DNA of 64,000 nucleotides from Diphasiastrum complanatum (Eukaryota; Streptophyta; Lycopodiopsida; Lycopodiales; Lycopodiaceae), in contig CM055095.1 in NCBI GenBank assembly GCA_029204225.1, forward strand, positions 37,720,597-37,784,596. Direction: 5' to 3'. Shown piece after piece: positions 10,883 to 23,870 of the stretch. A program made the translations under genes and the position numbers. How positions within the stretch are numbered: position 1 is the first letter of the stretch; each line of letters opens with the position of its first letter. The notes beneath the pieces are model-generated. The model was not told the origin of the DNA. It saw only the letters and a program-made list of their open reading frames with translations, and searched no databases.

Positions 10883-11535
10883 TTGATTCGACTGTCCCTT
10901 GCTATTGTTCTTCGCTTGAAGTATTCAGCAGTCTTGAATTTCGTGGTTGTTTTATTTGCAGTATCTGCAGAACAGTTGTTTCTTTGTCTACGGATTCGAC
11001 TGTTCCTTGTCCTGAGCTGGTTTCTGGTCTGGCTTTTATTGCTTTGGGCCTTTCTTCTTCTTCTGCTTTGTCATGCTCTTGTTGGTATATAAAACTTGAG
11101 AATCAGCTGAGGAACTTGAGGCTTCGTTCCATCGTGTGTCTTCCTGCAACAACATAGTAATGACTCTTGAAAGAGTCAATTTTGGATGAGTCATGATGAT
11201 CATCACCTAGCTGTTGTAAGAACTTGGCAAGCTTGTAAGTTGTTGCATCACTGCGTCTTGATCGTCTATGACAGATCCGACAACGGCCATTTGTCTTAGT
11301 AGGTTCTTGAATTGATTAATGTGATTCTGCAGAGAATCACCATTCGTCATCTTGAGAGAGTAGAATTTCTTCCTGAGATGTAGCTTAGAAGCTATATCTC
11401 GCACTTCGTATAGTGTGCTCAAGATGTCCCAGTCTTCTTTTGACGTTTGAGCCTCGGATACATGGCCGATCTGGGTATCCGTGATGTTGAGGATGATTAG
11501 CGCGAAAGCTTTTTCATCTTTCTGCTTCTCAGATT
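10883..11535 (-). pseudogene. Copia C gag remnant
   Basis: Minus-strand fragments match plant Copia gag (UBN2-type). KLHLRKKFYSLKMTNG, INQFKNLLRQMAVVG and LTSLPSSYNS lie in 11422-11207. A degenerate CCHC knuckle, LFCRYCK-stop-NNHEIQDC, lies at about 10985-10930. The first third of gag is missing because the element is truncated near 11535. Confidence 0.75.
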
Positions 11536-12285
11536 AAGTATATCATGTATGCAAGTTAATAATGTGGCAAAGCACAATCCAATAGCGGACGAAACCGCAT
11601 GTCCTAGAAGCTTATTTTTTCTGTAATGAGGAATGAAACCTCTTCTCTTAGTCTCTTCTTCTCTCACTTGATCATCTGATCATCATCATCGTCTGAATGA
11701 TGTCCTAAATATGTATATATACATAATATTATAGGTGTGCAGATGTGAAAGTACAGAGTGGATGTGCTGTTTGTAGGAGATCGTGGGAGGCTGCAATCGT
11801 TGTCCAATCTGTTAGCGCAACTGCATGGAGTGAGCGTAAAAAGGGTGCGACGTCAGCCAGTGCTAAAGTGAACGTTGGTGATGATGCGAAAAGTGGGTCA
11901 CTCTTACGAATGGCCTTAGGTTAAGATTTATAGGGTGCCTTAGCTTTTAGGGCACCTTCAACATTCTATAGGATAGTGTCCCCTTTTCGCCTGTTACCAT
12001 AACTTGTGTAAAAACACATTGTTCGCGATTCTTTCACCTTTTATTCGTCGGTGCGAATTTGCGTGTAAATATGCAGGCTGCGTGACAACATTAGTAAACA
12101 TGTAGCAAGAATGGAGGCAGATTAAAAGTGGAATTTAGGAGAGTAGAAGGAGTAAATCCAAACACCAGGGAGTACTTCATATCGTTGTTTCATCCTTTTT
12201 CTCATGTTTTTGCTACAGCTAATCAAAATAGACACGTGTTCTTTGAGCCTTACAAGATATTCAAAAGTTTTGTTACATTGCCCTT
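11536..12285. other. Spacer with no gene recognised
   Basis: No ORF has family resemblance. A short inverted repeat, GGTGCC...GGCACC, lies near 11935-11957. This stretch separates a minus-strand Copia truncated in gag from a plus-strand Copia truncated in integrase, so it may contain a rearrangement junction. Confidence 0.35.
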
Positions 12286-14458
12286 GGAGTAGCAGAGAGG
12301 AAGAACCAAACACTTATTGAGAGTGCCAAAAGCATGATGGCCCATGCTTCTCTTCCCAAGAGATTTGGACAGAAGTTGTTGCCACAACTGTCTACTTGCA
12401 AAAATCAATCCATCACCAAGGCCCTGAATGGCAAGACACCCTATGAGTTGTGGACTGGATCGAAGCCATCACTCAAACATATTCGAGTGTTTGGATGCAT
12501 TGCCTATGCTCATATCCCTGAAGCTGGATGACAAAAACAGAAAATCGATTTCCATTGGCTACTCCTCATATCACAAGGCATACAAGCTCTACAACCTAAT
12601 CACTCAGAAGACATTCACGAGCAGAGATGTTATATTCATGCAAGACCAATTTTTCGATCACAAAGGAAAAGCTCCAGAAAAATCCGAACCAAAGATCGAA
12701 AATTCAAAATCCGACCTAAGGGTCGAACAACAAAAATCGATACTGACTCGAACAATGAGTCAGAACCTCAACAGATCAAACAACATGAAAGGGTCAAAAT
12801 TCAACCCAGAAGATCAAATCGACCTAGACCGCCTCCATCTCGATTCATGGATGATTCAGCTTGTTATTTTGTGCAGGAACCAAACATAGTTAATGAGGCA
12901 ATGTCAACCTTGATGCTGACCAGTGGAAAGCAGCCATGGATGCAGAATTTGATTATCTAATTGAGAATCAAACGTGGACTGTTACTGAGTTGCCAAAGGA
13001 TCGAAATCCGATCCCATGTAAGTGGATTTCTAAAGTGTAGTATGGTGCTGAAGGTAAAGTAAATCGGTACAAAGCCAGATTGGTTGCCAAGGGTTTTCAC
13101 AAATTCCAAATCTAGATTATTCCGAAACCTTTAGTCCTATGGTAAAGCATGATTCAATTCGTTTACTTCTTTCCTATGCAGCTGCAACAGACCTCGAAGT
13201 TCACCAAATAGACATTCAAACTGCATTCCTCAATGGCACGAAGAGGAGAAATACATGTCCCAACCAGAAGGATATGAGGTAAAGGGTAAGGAGCACCTAG
13301 TGTGTAAAATTCACAAAGGTCTGTATGGTCTAAAACAGTCTCCAAGAGTCTGATTTTAGAAAATAAATACATTTCTAATCGAAAATGGTTTCATTCCAAA
13401 CTCGATAGACTCAAATGTTTATTTTAAGTCTGTATCAGATTTCTTCATAATCATCACTCTTTATGTTGATGACACGTTACTGTTTAGTAACAATTTAATT
13501 TTTTTGAGAGATACCAAATGCTTGTTAGCATAGGAATACAATATGACATATATGGGTCCGGCTTACTACTGTCTTAGAATTCAGATTTTCCAAACTCGAC
13601 TAAGCAGACAGACTTTCATCAGCTAGCAAAGATACCTCACCAATGTGTTGAAGAAATATGGAATGGCCAAGTGCAAACCGAGCCACTTCCCACTTGGCCT
13701 TGGTTTGAAGCTTTCAAAGGAGCAATGTCCAAAATCTGAATTAGAGAAGGAGGAGATGAAGTAGTAACCATTTCCCTCCATAATCGGTTCATTGATGTAT
13801 ATTATGCTCTGCACTCAACCCGACCTTGCTTACTCAATCAGCTCTCTCAACCAATTTCTTTCAACTCTAGGTCCAGTCCATTGGAAGGCTCTCATGAAAG
13901 TCATGAAGTATGTCCAAGCTACAAAACATCTCAACATTTGTTATGGAGGGAGGCAGCCAATCTGCCAACATTCTAGAGGGATTCCCAGATGCAGATTGGG
14001 CTGGAGATATCGACACAAGAAAATCAACCTCTAGATTTGTGTTCTTGTTCAATCAAGGCCCAATTTCATGGAACAACCAAAAACAGACCTTAGTAGCGTT
14101 ATCCTCCACAAAATCAAATACGTAGCTGCCACAAATGCTACCAAGGAAGCAATTTGGCTGAGGAACTTGCTTGCAGATATCGAAATTATCCAATCACATC
14201 CAACGACCCTCTATTGTGACAATCAAAGTGCCATTGCACTATTTTTGAATCCGAGATTCCACTCTCGGAGTAAGCAAATCAAAATCCGATATTACTATCT
14301 TAGAGAGAATGTGCAAAGCAAGAAAATTTCTTGAGTTTATTGCAGGACAGAGTTACAGACAACAAATTACTTCACCAAGGCTCTAACAAAAGAGCATAAT
14401 CTCAGATTTAACAACCTACTAAATCTGAAGATCAAAATTTTTCAGGATTCACAATAAG
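12286..14458 (+). pseudogene. Copia D pol remnant (integrase to RNase H)
   Basis: The integrase tail starts abruptly (GVAERKNQTLIESAKSMMAH) and runs through PYELWTGSKPSLKHIRVFGC. The linker region contains SRDVIFMQDQFF. The RT region (WKAAMDAEFDYLIENQTW ... CKWISKV-stop) is full of frameshifts. The YVDD box survives (LYVDDTLLFSNN, about 13461-13490). RNase H follows (DADWAGDIDTRKSTS, 14000s; LYCDNQSAIAL, about 14205), and the tail ends in TTNYFTKALTKEHNLRFNNLL just before the polypurine tract. The 5' half of the element is missing. Confidence 0.85.
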
Positions 14459-14464
14459 GAGGAG

Positions 14465-15369
14465 TGTTGGAATTCATGCTCAAGCCCAATTCCATTAAGT
14501 AATGAGCATCTTGAATCCTGTTCATACTTATTCTGAGAAAACTACACAAAAATATGAAGGTTCAAAATTTTAGCAAAGGATCGATTTTTTCTAACCCAAG
14601 CCATTTTTTTGACCCAATGTCAATCCCATCAAAATGTGATTTTCCAATCCTAGATCGAGGCAGAAAATATCCTGACGTCTTCAACCCTGGATCGAATCGG
14701 ATCAGATCGGCGAGTATGATAAATTCGGACATCTTCGACTCTGGATTGGATCGGGTCTAACAAATTTGACCCTTAGTTAATTTTTCGATACCTAGAAGTT
14801 AGAAATTTTCAATATGGTACCTCAAATCTGTAATTTTTCGAGTCATTGTATCTTTCGAGTCAGTGTATATTTTTCAAATCTTTTTAAATTTCAATACTGT
14901 TAACTAGAAGTCTGACCCACATACTGTTAAAATAATGATTACATTCTATGGTATTGTTAGTAGATTAACTTAGGATTCCAATGCACTGATCAACTAACTC
15001 CAATCATATGATGATGGAGTCAACGCCTTGACAAAAAAATTTCTAACAATGATTCAGACATTATTCTATAACGAGAATCAGTGATTAAGTAGGTTTTGTA
15101 GAATCAGTTAATTAGGAGTTTTGAATATCTAGCTATCAACGATTTCAGCTGAAGGTTGGGTGCCCTACTGTTCCGCGCCCAACTTCAAACTTCTTTACTC
15201 ACATTTTCGATTTTTATCTGAGTGCATTTTTGTGCTACATTTTTGGTTCCATTGCACATTTGCAGTATTCATTTCATCTTGAACTCATAGCTGGTAATTG
15301 ATGCATACCAATCTATCTCCATCTGCTCACCACTTCTGCCGCTCACCACGTTTCCATCAAAATCCTACA
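14465..15369 (+). repeat. 3' LTR of Copia D
   Basis: 905 bases bounded by TGTTGG at the start and CCTACA at the end (TG...CA). It lies directly after a polypurine tract (AATAAGGAGGAG) at 14453-14464 and the end of pol. The first about 45 bases nearly match the LTR at 23970-24833 read on the opposite strand, so the two are one LTR family. Confidence 0.88.
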
Positions 15370-18335
15370 CTCATAAGTTCATTAAACCACACAAAATAAT
15401 TTTTGCTACTATTCTTTGATTTGCTCATTTTGCTTTGTAGGCAACTTACATAGAATTATGTCGAGAAAAGAAAAATGCTTATCTTTTGGAGCCATTTGCA
15501 AGAAGAAAATTCCTCCACGACAACAAAATGCAACTGGTATTAGAAAAAGAAAAAGAAGATGGCAAGGAGATATGGATATATTCAATCAGTTGGAAATGTA
15601 TTTTTTCAAAACAAATCACAAATATATAGTACAATGCTATGTTTGTCAATCTATCTCCCTTGATGTATAAATTTGCATGCCTTTCTAAACTTGATGTAGT
15701 TTGTAGATTTTGTTTGATGTCATATTGGTGCTCATCGATAGAATCATTGAAATACCTGAAGGATATATTCGTGTCTACCATTGAGGCCACCATGCTGTGT
15801 GTTTTTGTGAGATGTTGCTCTTGCTTGCCAATGAGATTTTTGCATCCCTTGTGATGACCATATACTCAAACTTCCATGATTTTCTGCTAAGGAGATGGAA
15901 TGGGGTCATAATATGTGCTGCAAAATATCAATCATTTCTATCAAAAGATAAACTTCAAAAAATAAAATAAAATGGTAACTTGATATCTGTTTTTAAATGA
16001 GTACCATGTAATGTGCGACATGATCCGCTCCTCGTGCCACTTTAATTGCATCTACAAACTCAACACAAATTTTTTGGAGCAGTTGCAAGTCATTGTTTGA
16101 AAATATTTCCTTTCGTAACATTTTAACCACATCATCTAATTTTTTCCATACTTCAATTTTCAATACCCTTGTTGATCCTTTCTGCTCAAAATCTTGAGTA
16201 GCAGCTATGATATCTTTCCAAACTAAGTAACACATCTTAGATGGCTTTCCTGAATGGTTTGATAAAAAATTTCATGCCTTTGCTCCGCCAATGCTTGGCT
16301 TGCAAAGTACATTTTCTATTTTTCCCGAAAGCTTAAGGTCCTTTTGTATTTTAACATGTCCTTCTTTAGACAGAACATCTTCTAATCTAGAAATAGCCTC
16401 CTTGGAAGATGATTATAGCTTAGTGTTCCAGGCATTTAACATGTGACAATACACAAGCTTTTCGATTATTCTAACCTCAACATGGAGAGTGCAAATATGT
16501 ACGTTTTGTAGAGGAATTGGCAGAATAGGTTTCCAATTTGGATCCTCTTTGTCTCTTGTTATTCTTGTATTCTTGGTCATGTCATTTGATGATTTCATAC
16601 AATATAAACATGGATTTTTGGCAGTTGCTCCATGGGAAACATTGAACATAAATTTTAAAGTTTTCAAATCACCAGCCAAATGCCACTCTACCTTGAAGTC
16701 TCCTATTTCAGGTACATTGAAAAGTTCCCCATCCATATGCTCTTTGATAGTTATAGAATATGTTCTTTTGCTAAACACCCATGACAAAATGTCATGATCT
16801 TCTTTTAAAACCTAAAAAGTGGATACACAAAAAACTAGTCGATTGATAACAATATCAAATCCAAGTAACATACTTTATTTTTTAGTTTTTAAAATATCAT
16901 ACCCCAACAATATCAAACTCAAGTAACATACTTTAGTTTTTAAAATATCATACCCCAAATGCTGCCAACCACCAGATGTCATTCTCGGAGTGACACTGAA
17001 GTTGAAATCTCTTTGATCGTTTGTCTTTTGAAGAGCTCCATTCATGAGTGTTATACTCACTCTCTCTATTTTTTGTCCTTTAATAAGTTTCGATTCATCC
17101 AACTTCAATACCAGGACTATCTTATTGTCTACCTTTTCTGTGGAAATATCATAGAAATGTATAATAAACCTTAATAACATATTCATAACTACAAACAAGT
17201 TATTTGACTGATTGTAAGACATGGATTTTTTGTCCTTTGATTGATATATTTCCTCGATATGAAATGGAACACCGATAATCTTTTGAATTCCTCTATTAAA
17301 TGTATCACACTCTTGTTTTATTTGAAATGGTCATTGAATAAAAAATTTCTTAATGCTAACCAACATCAAAGCCTCTTTGATAATCTTAAATATGGTGTCA
17401 TAAGCATCTCTGCTTATTCCAACAAAATCATATGCTCCTAGAATTATAGTATTGTCAAGTAATTTTTGTACTTCAATCATTAATGCATCAACAATTTTTA
17501 TCTTAACACGATTGTTTTGATTATTGATCATCAATGACTCAATTGAATTTGTTGTCAACACAGAGCCCAAAAGACTTGCCTATAGTAGCATTGTCTTTCA
17601 CATTTTGATTCTCAACCAATGCAGATTTGTAAAAAAAAAAAAATGATTAATGCTACAATTTACAATCGTGCAAAAACAATATAAGATCTAAACTCGTGAA
17701 GTAAAAAAACGACTGCAAAGGCCAAAAGTCAAAAACTTACTTTAATGCATAAATTCTCCTTTTTGATAGCCTCTTGTTGATGACAAATTATGAATATTTA
17801 TGCTGATCACTCATTTTCGTTTTTTTGTTTTTATCATTTTACCTATCAAGTCAACATCTTTCAATATTTGTGAGTATGCAAAACGACCATTATTCAATTT
17901 AATTTTCATTTGGTCAATGTCTTTTCTTGTACTCACTATGATTTTTTGTAACAATTCACTATTATTCCGAAGATTTTCATTTTCTTTTTGGATAACCTCA
18001 TTCTCTAGCAATTTTATTTGCAAAATATTGTCTTTTTGAGCACAATCTAAAGATATATGTCTAATTACATCCTCTTAACAATGGATTCTTTCCATTGAAA
18101 ATGCATTACCATATTCTTCTATTCTTTTACAATAAACTAGCAAACCATTCTTTCCATGACAGACAAAATATATCAATTGAGCAACTGAAGAAAATTTGGA
18201 ATGTTGCATGGAATATGCAGGATCTTTAGGATATAATGTCCCATCTGTCCAGAGGTCCAGATTTGTTTTCCCGTCAACCCTATAGCAGAAACAATAATCA
18301 ACTGATAAGCAAGATGCTTTGACACCTCTTTTAAT
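15370..18335 (-). pseudogene. Coiled-coil transposon-like protein family, copy B
   Basis: This is the second copy of the family at 1-1801 and it shows more of the C-terminus. From high to low coordinates it reads LDLWTDGTLYPKDP (about 18260), a coiled coil (NENLRNNSELLQKI, 18.0-17.8 kb), a DAYDTIFKII block (17.4 kb) and LLRFIIHFYDISTEKV (17.2 kb). WHLAGDLKTLKFMFNVSHGA with CLYC and VHICTLH lies at 16.79-16.41 kb. A helical block with GADHVAHYM (16.2-16.0 kb) is followed by WSSQGMQKSHWQARA (about 15.85 kb). The last motif and HYM remind me of uncharacterised transposon-associated proteins in several eukaryotes, but I cannot name the family. Stops and frameshifts are frequent. The N-terminus is cut at about 18335, where a Copia fragment begins. 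Confidence 0.6.
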
Positions 18336-18344
18336 CAAAGGAGC

Positions 18345-19030
18345 ATAAAAACAAGCCTGAGGAGAGTAGCTAGTGGTGAATTGTTGATGTATTCCACAGG
18401 TCTTGCAAAGTTCCTTGAACTTGGTGGAGATGTATAAAACGTATAGCTTTGATTGTTCTCTAGGTCTGATTTTTTGTAGATGCCTTGAACTGCTTGAAGA
18501 ATAAGAAAGTATCAAATTTATTCCTTCAAAAAGTAAGTAGCAGTTCTCCTAGAAAAGCCATCAATAAAAGTCAGAAAATAAAAAGCTCCCCCTGTGGAAG
18601 AAGTCTGCATTGGGCCACAAAGGTCACTATGTACACTTGCTCGTAATGCAGCTTTCACATGGAAAATCAGATTTGCTAATAGAGAAAATATCTTGCACTA
18701 AATTCTGATTTGACATTTCTTGAATACTCTTGAAATTTAAATGGCCTAGTCTAAAATGCCACAGCAAATGATTTGATTCAGAAGTAGAAATAAGAGCTTG
18801 ACTACTAGTAGAATAATAGTGACTTAATTTGTAAAGGTAGCCACATCTTCTACCATAAGCTAGGACTTTCCTAGACTTGTCAAAAATAGTGCAGCCCTCC
18901 GTATCAAATTTTACCCTACGACCAGAATTAGTGATTTCGCTTATAGAAAGCAGATTCTTGGTAAGGTTCAGAATATAAGGGACATTGGGTAACAACTCAA
19001 TAACACCTCTCTGAAATTCGACCCTGACTG
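18345..19030 (-). pseudogene. Copia E, GAG-pre-integrase/integrase fragment
   Basis: The 18995-18627 frame contains VPYILNLTKNLLSISEITNS and the integrase zinc-binding motif LLWHFRLGHLNFKSIQEM with CESCITSK. Further down, integrase core remnants (FKELCKTCGIHQQFTTSYSPQ-like, about 18430-18350) end at the junction with family copy B. Together with the gag, PBS and LTR at 22.96-24.83 kb it probably forms one minus-strand element split by the plus-strand element inserted between. Confidence 0.8.
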
Positions 19031-19033
19031 TGT

Positions 19034-20110
19034 TGGATTATTCTCTTTCTTACTAATTGACTAATAGGTTTTAATCCTCATCCATTGTTTATCCAATTCT
19101 ACAGATTTTCCCGTGTCTTTATACAGTTTGCAGAATTACAAGTGTTTTTACACAGTCTGTAGAAATACACGGAGTTTGACAACAGTGTCGTATTTTCTCT
19201 CTCTACAATCTAGACAGTGTCGCCTATCAAGAATTACGAGTAAAATTACAGTGTCATATTTTTCGCATTTTTGTGACATTGTCATCTGTCAGGAATTACG
19301 TGTGAAAATGTAGTGTTGTCTTTTTTCCCTTTTTCGCCTGTGAAGAATTGTGAGTAAAACTGCAGAGTCACATTTTTTGCATTTTTCAAAGTGCCTCAAA
19401 TGTTAAGAAAATGACTGAAACAAAGTGTGGAGCTAATCCAATATTAAAAAAATGAGATTTTATGACACTATCGTTTTTTTTGCAAAAAACCGACAATGTC
19501 GTCCATTTGCGACACTGTCGCCTGTGGCAGTTTTAGTTCATTTATGCAAAGTGACAATTTTAGTTCATTTATGAGAAGGAACTGGATGAATGCCACCGAA
19601 CTCCAGCCAACTGGCACTCGCATTTGAAGACCTAAAATACTTAGTATAAATCAGTTGTTCATACATCTCATTATCAATGTTCAAGATCTGACAATATTGT
19701 GAATATGGAGTTGAGTGTTAATACACGACGCTTCCTACGCTCTTATCAAGCAGATCATTCACAATAAAAAAGTATTGTAGTTAGCTCTCTATCAAGCTTT
19801 CAAGCTTGAACTCTCTTGAGCATTCTAGCTCAATTTTTATTTATTTAGAGTTGCTATTGTGCTATTGCTTATCAATAGAGCTGCTTATTATCAGACTTAT
19901 TCTCAGTTACTCAGAGACAACTTAGAGTGCACGGTTTCCAACCGCTATTGTTTTGCGCTCATTAGCATCTGATTTTGTTTTCTAAATCAATACTATTTCT
20001 TATTGCATTCAGTATATGTCAGAATGCATGCATCTCTGTATTGCTTTTGTAACTGATAGAAATTGTTTGAGAACTCAATACTTTATGTTTGGCTACGTAA
20101 TCACTTAGTA
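19034..20110 (+). repeat. 5' LTR of Copia F
   Basis: It begins TGTTGGATTATTC, matching the TGTTGG start of the related LTRs, and its end is uncertain because the following internal sequence is deleted. From about 19541 it matches the 3' copy at 22322-22960. The first 500 bases contain several imperfect copies of a motif like GTGTCGCCTGTCAAGAATTACG. The 3' boundary is an estimate. Confidence 0.65.
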
Positions 20111-20256
20111 TCTAGCGATTTCAAAATTAGTTACTAAATATTGAACGTGATTTCCATCAATACTGTTTTGTTCAATTTTTGATAGACGTAGTCATGCATT
20201 GGAAGTAGGAAGTTTCCGCTGTTACATTATCTATCCCAAAGGATGGTAAAGCTTAC

Positions 20257-22315
20257 ATGCTTATTATCCTCAATGGTCTTGCTGAGAGAAAGAACATAAC
20301 CTTAGTTGAATCGGCAAAGTGCATGTTATCACATGCGACACTTCTGAAGCCCTTCTGGGCTGGAATCGTTTTAACAACAACTTATATTCAGAACAGATGT
20401 CCTACTAAAGGTCTCTTAGACAAAATACCATTCAAAGTTTGGACTAGTAGTGCAGATACCTTGTGATCTCAAGAAGAAGCTCGACTTTTAGAGTATTAAA
20501 TGTATTTTCATCAGCTACACTACTTCAGATCAAGCCTACAAGTTGTTCGATCCCATCAGTCGAAGATATTCACTAGCTGGGATGTCATCTTCATCAAAGA
20601 TCAGTTTCAAGACCTCTTCAGTCGACTATTCCCATTGAAGGTCCAAGCTCATCTACTCTCGACGAACAACATACCAACGACGAATCAGAAGATGATGATG
20701 TTACAGTTCAGCAACTACAGTATGATGAAAATGATCAACTTCCTCTATTACCCAAAAGATCTTCAAGACCAAGCAGACCACCTAACTAGTATATCAACGA
20801 GTCTGTAGCCTACCTTGTTCATAAGCCGACGTCTGTAGAAGAGGCACTCAGTCAGCCTGATTCAGTTCTCTGGAAAGAAGCTATGGATAAAGAGTATTCA
20901 TCTCTTACCAAAAACCAGACATGGACAATTGTTGAATTACTTGCTAGCAGAAACATAGTTGATTGCAAATGGATTTTCAAAGTCAAGTACAATGCAGATG
21001 GAAGCATCAACAGGAGAAATGCACGACTTGTTGTGAGAGGATTTTCTCAAGTATACAATGTCAATTACACTGAGACCTTCAGTCCAGTAGTCAAGCATTC
21101 TTCTATTCGACTTTTTCTATCATTTGCCGCTGCAGCAGATTTGGGAATACATCAAATGGATGTACAGACTGCATATCTCAATGGAGTTATTGAAGAGGAC
21201 ATTTGCGTGGTGCAACCCGAAGGTTATATTATCGAGGGTAAACACAATCACGTGTGTAAACTCCATAAAGCACTTTATGGCGTGAAGCAATATGCTCGAG
21301 CATGGTTTCAAAGAATCAATACTTTCCTTATTGATCACAGCTACATGCGAAGCTCTTCAGATTCCAATGTTTACTTCAAAGAAGTGCAACAGTCTTTTAT
21401 CATTATCACTCTATATGTGGATGATACATTGCTTTTCAACAACAATACCAACCTGATAAAAGAGGCCAAGACAATGCTATCTTCCGAATTCGACATGACC
21501 GATCTGGGCAAAGCTCATTTCTGCCTTGGTATACAAATCCTCAAAAACAGAAAACAGAAGTTGGTCTACATTACACAATAGAGGTACATCTACAACATGT
21601 TAGTCAGATATAATTTGATTAATTGCAAGTTAGCTCTCTCACCAATGGAACCAGGTCTCAAATTGTCAAAGGACCAGTGTCCCCAAACAATTCATGAGAG
21701 ATGCGTGAGTATCCTTACCATTCTATTATAGGATCCTTATGTACGCCATGATCTGTACCATGCCAGAAATAGCCTTTGCAGTCAGCTTTCTCAGTCAGTT
21801 TATGACTAACCCTGGTTTAAGACATTGGAAGGCTCTTATCAGAGTCATGAGATATCTTTAAACTACTATGGACTTTTGCATTTGTTATGGAACAGTCGGC
21901 AACGACAAACTCAATTTACTCAGTGGTTACACAGATGCAAGTTGGGCATGAGATGTAAACACTCGTAAATCTACTTCCGGATGTACATTCTTCCTCAACA
22001 ATGGTCCAATTTCCTAGAACAGTCACAAGCAATCTTCGATAGCTCTATCTTCCACAGAATCAGAGTATATTGTAGCCTCTCAAGTTACAAAGGAATCAAT
22101 TTGGTTAAGGAACTTACTTTCAGATATCGGTCTTGATCAATCTGCTCCAACATTATTATTTTGTAATAATCAAAGTGCCATTGCCTTATCAGCCAACCCT
22201 AGATTTCATTCTAGGAGTAAGCACATTGAACTGAAGTATCATTTTATCAGAAGCAAAGTTCTCAACGAAGAGGTCAGATTGCAGTACTGTAGAATGCAAG
22301 ATATGACAACAGATA
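20257..22315 (+). pseudogene. Copia F pol remnant (integrase end, RT, RNase H)
   Basis: NGLAERKNITLVESAKCMLS (20257) is the end of the integrase core. After a linker the RT frame 20883-21581 is open for 232 residues. It has QTWTIVELLASRNIVDCKW, HQMDVQTAYLNGVI, CKLHKALYGVKQ, the catalytic LYVDDTLLF box (21410-21436) and DMTDLGKAHFCLGIQI. RNase H follows with stops (YTDASWA, KSTSG; SKHIELKYHFIRSK, about 22215). The frame ends at DMTTDIFT, just before the usual TKAL, where it fuses to LTR sequence. Confidence 0.87.
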
Positions 22316-22321
22316 TTTTTA

Positions 22322-22960
22322 CCTTTTTAGTTCATTTATGCAAAGTGACAGTTTTAGTTCATTTATGCAGATAGACTGTTTACGGTCAATTTTCACCGCT
22401 TATCAGCAATCAATTTCTGAGAAGGAACTGGATGAATGCCAGCGGACTCCAACCAACTGACAATCGCATTTGAAGACCTATAACATTTAGTAAAAATCAG
22501 TTGTTCATACATCTCATTATCAATGTTCAAGATCTGACAATATTGTGAATTGTGAAGGAGTTGAGTGTTATTACACCATGCTTCCTACGCTCTTATCAAG
22601 CAGATAGTTTACAATCAGAAAGTATTGTAGTTAGCTCTCTATCAAGCTTTCAAGCTTGAACTCTCTTGAGCATTCTAGCTCAGTTTTTAGAGATTTATTT
22701 AGAGTTGCTATTGCGCTACTGCTTATCAGCAAAGCTGCTTATTATTAGACTTATTCTCAGTTACTCAAAGACAACCTAAAGTGCGTGGTTTCTATCCGCT
22801 ATTGTTTTGCGCTCATTAGCATCTGATTTTGTTTTCTGAATCGATACTATTTCTTATCGCATTCAGTATATGTCAGAATGCATGCATTTCTGTATTGCTT
22901 TTGTAGTTGAGAAATTGTTTGAGAATTCAATACTTTATGTTTGGCTACGTAATCACTTTT
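22322..22960 (+). repeat. 3' LTR of Copia F (both ends truncated)
   Basis: Matches 19541-20110 over most of its length, with shared stretches such as GTTCATACATCTCATTATCA and AGCATCTGATTTTGTTTTCT. It lacks the first about 500 bases of the 5' copy. Its 3' edge is the junction to the minus-strand Copia E gag. Confidence 0.8.
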
Positions 22961-22964
22961 GATA

Positions 22965-23870
22965 TCCTGAAAACTTCTGACCCTGGTCATAAGGGCAGTT
23001 TCATCTTTCTCTTCAGGCTGGATCAAGTGACTGGTTGAGGCAGCATTTGCTTGTTGTTGGATCTGCTTCTTCTTTTTATTGTTGTACTTGAGTGTCCTCT
23101 TACAGTATTTATAGAAGAGTTTCTGAATAGGTTGGAATGATGAAAAATTTGATCTTGGACCAGAATTCGACCCTGAGCCAAAATTCGACCCAGAGCCAAA
23201 ATTTGATCCACAACCAAAATTTGATCCTCGCTGCATGTTGCTCCTTTTGTCTGAATAATTAGATTTTGTAGATCTCTTTGACTTGAATTTTTTATTTTTC
23301 TTTGTGTATAGAGCCTAAGAATTAGATCCTGAGCATGAGGAGGATGCATTTGTTTTGATCTCTTCTTGTAACAACATTGAGATGACTTTATATAAAGTTA
23401 GTTGCTACTGGGTCGAAATAGCCATGGCCCATGTTTCATAGGCATCAGAGAGACTCGATAAAAGAGTCATCACTGCATCTGAATCTTCAATGTTCGATCC
23501 TGTTGTAGTCATCTACCCCATAAGGTTTTCGAATGTGTTGAGATGGCTGGAAATAGTGTCTGCATCAGACATCCTCAAGGTGAAGAATTTTTTCTCGGAT
23601 TGACTGATTTGGGAGTCATTGGTGTTCAATGTAATTAAGGCAAATGCCTTGCCATCTCGTTGCTTCCATTTGGTGATGCTAGCTGCATCAGCCTCTCGCT
23701 TCATTTCAGTACCATCGATGGTGTCCCATAGTTCCTTGGCTAATAGAACAACTCTCATCTTGAACTTCTGGTAGTTCTCTCTATTGAGCTTGTCAATCAG
23801 AGAAGAGCTAGAAGTAGAATTCCATTCTGGTATAGTATCGATATTGTTGGTAGAAACAATAATTGCAGAT
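22965..23870 (-). pseudogene. Copia E gag remnant
   Basis: Minus-strand frames show AKELWDTIDGTEMKREADAA and FFTLRMSDADTISSHLNTFE (23758-23513), typical of UBN2 gag. An unusual Gly/Ser/Asn/Phe repeat (GSNFGSGSNFGSGSN, about 23230-23150) follows. Next is a degenerate zinc knuckle (FYKYCKRTLKYNNKKKKQ) and an acidic tail EEKDETALMTRV. The frame is broken at the junction with the nested Copia F. Confidence 0.75.

Larger units (their letters stand above)
8790..11535 (-). mobile_element. Ty1/Copia remnant C (gag to RNase H, LTRs missing)
   Basis: On the minus strand the order is gag (11.5-10.9 kb), protease (10.9-10.7 kb), a shortened integrase region, reverse transcriptase (9.95-9.1 kb) and RNase H, breaking off at about 8.79 kb. 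I see no LTR at either end. The 5' break in gag is near 11535 and the 3' break lies within RNase H (YSDASWGGDADNHKSTSG). Its right end lies next to the H3-like gene A upstream region. It belongs to the same broad lineage as the elements at 12.3-15.4, 18.3-24.8 and 61-62 kb. Confidence 0.85.
19034..22960 (+). mobile_element. Copia F, plus-strand element nested in Copia E
   Basis: Two long direct repeats (about 19.54-20.11 and 22.32-22.96 kb, roughly 90% alike by eye) flank a pol remnant. The outer edges coincide with breaks in the minus-strand Copia E coding sequence: gag stops at about 22965 and protease/pre-integrase resumes at about 19030. This is the expected layout of a nested insertion. 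Everything between the 5' LTR and mid-integrase is deleted, including the PBS, gag and protease. Pol runs straight into the middle of the 3' LTR, so the polypurine tract and the first LTR part are also lost. Confidence 0.75.
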
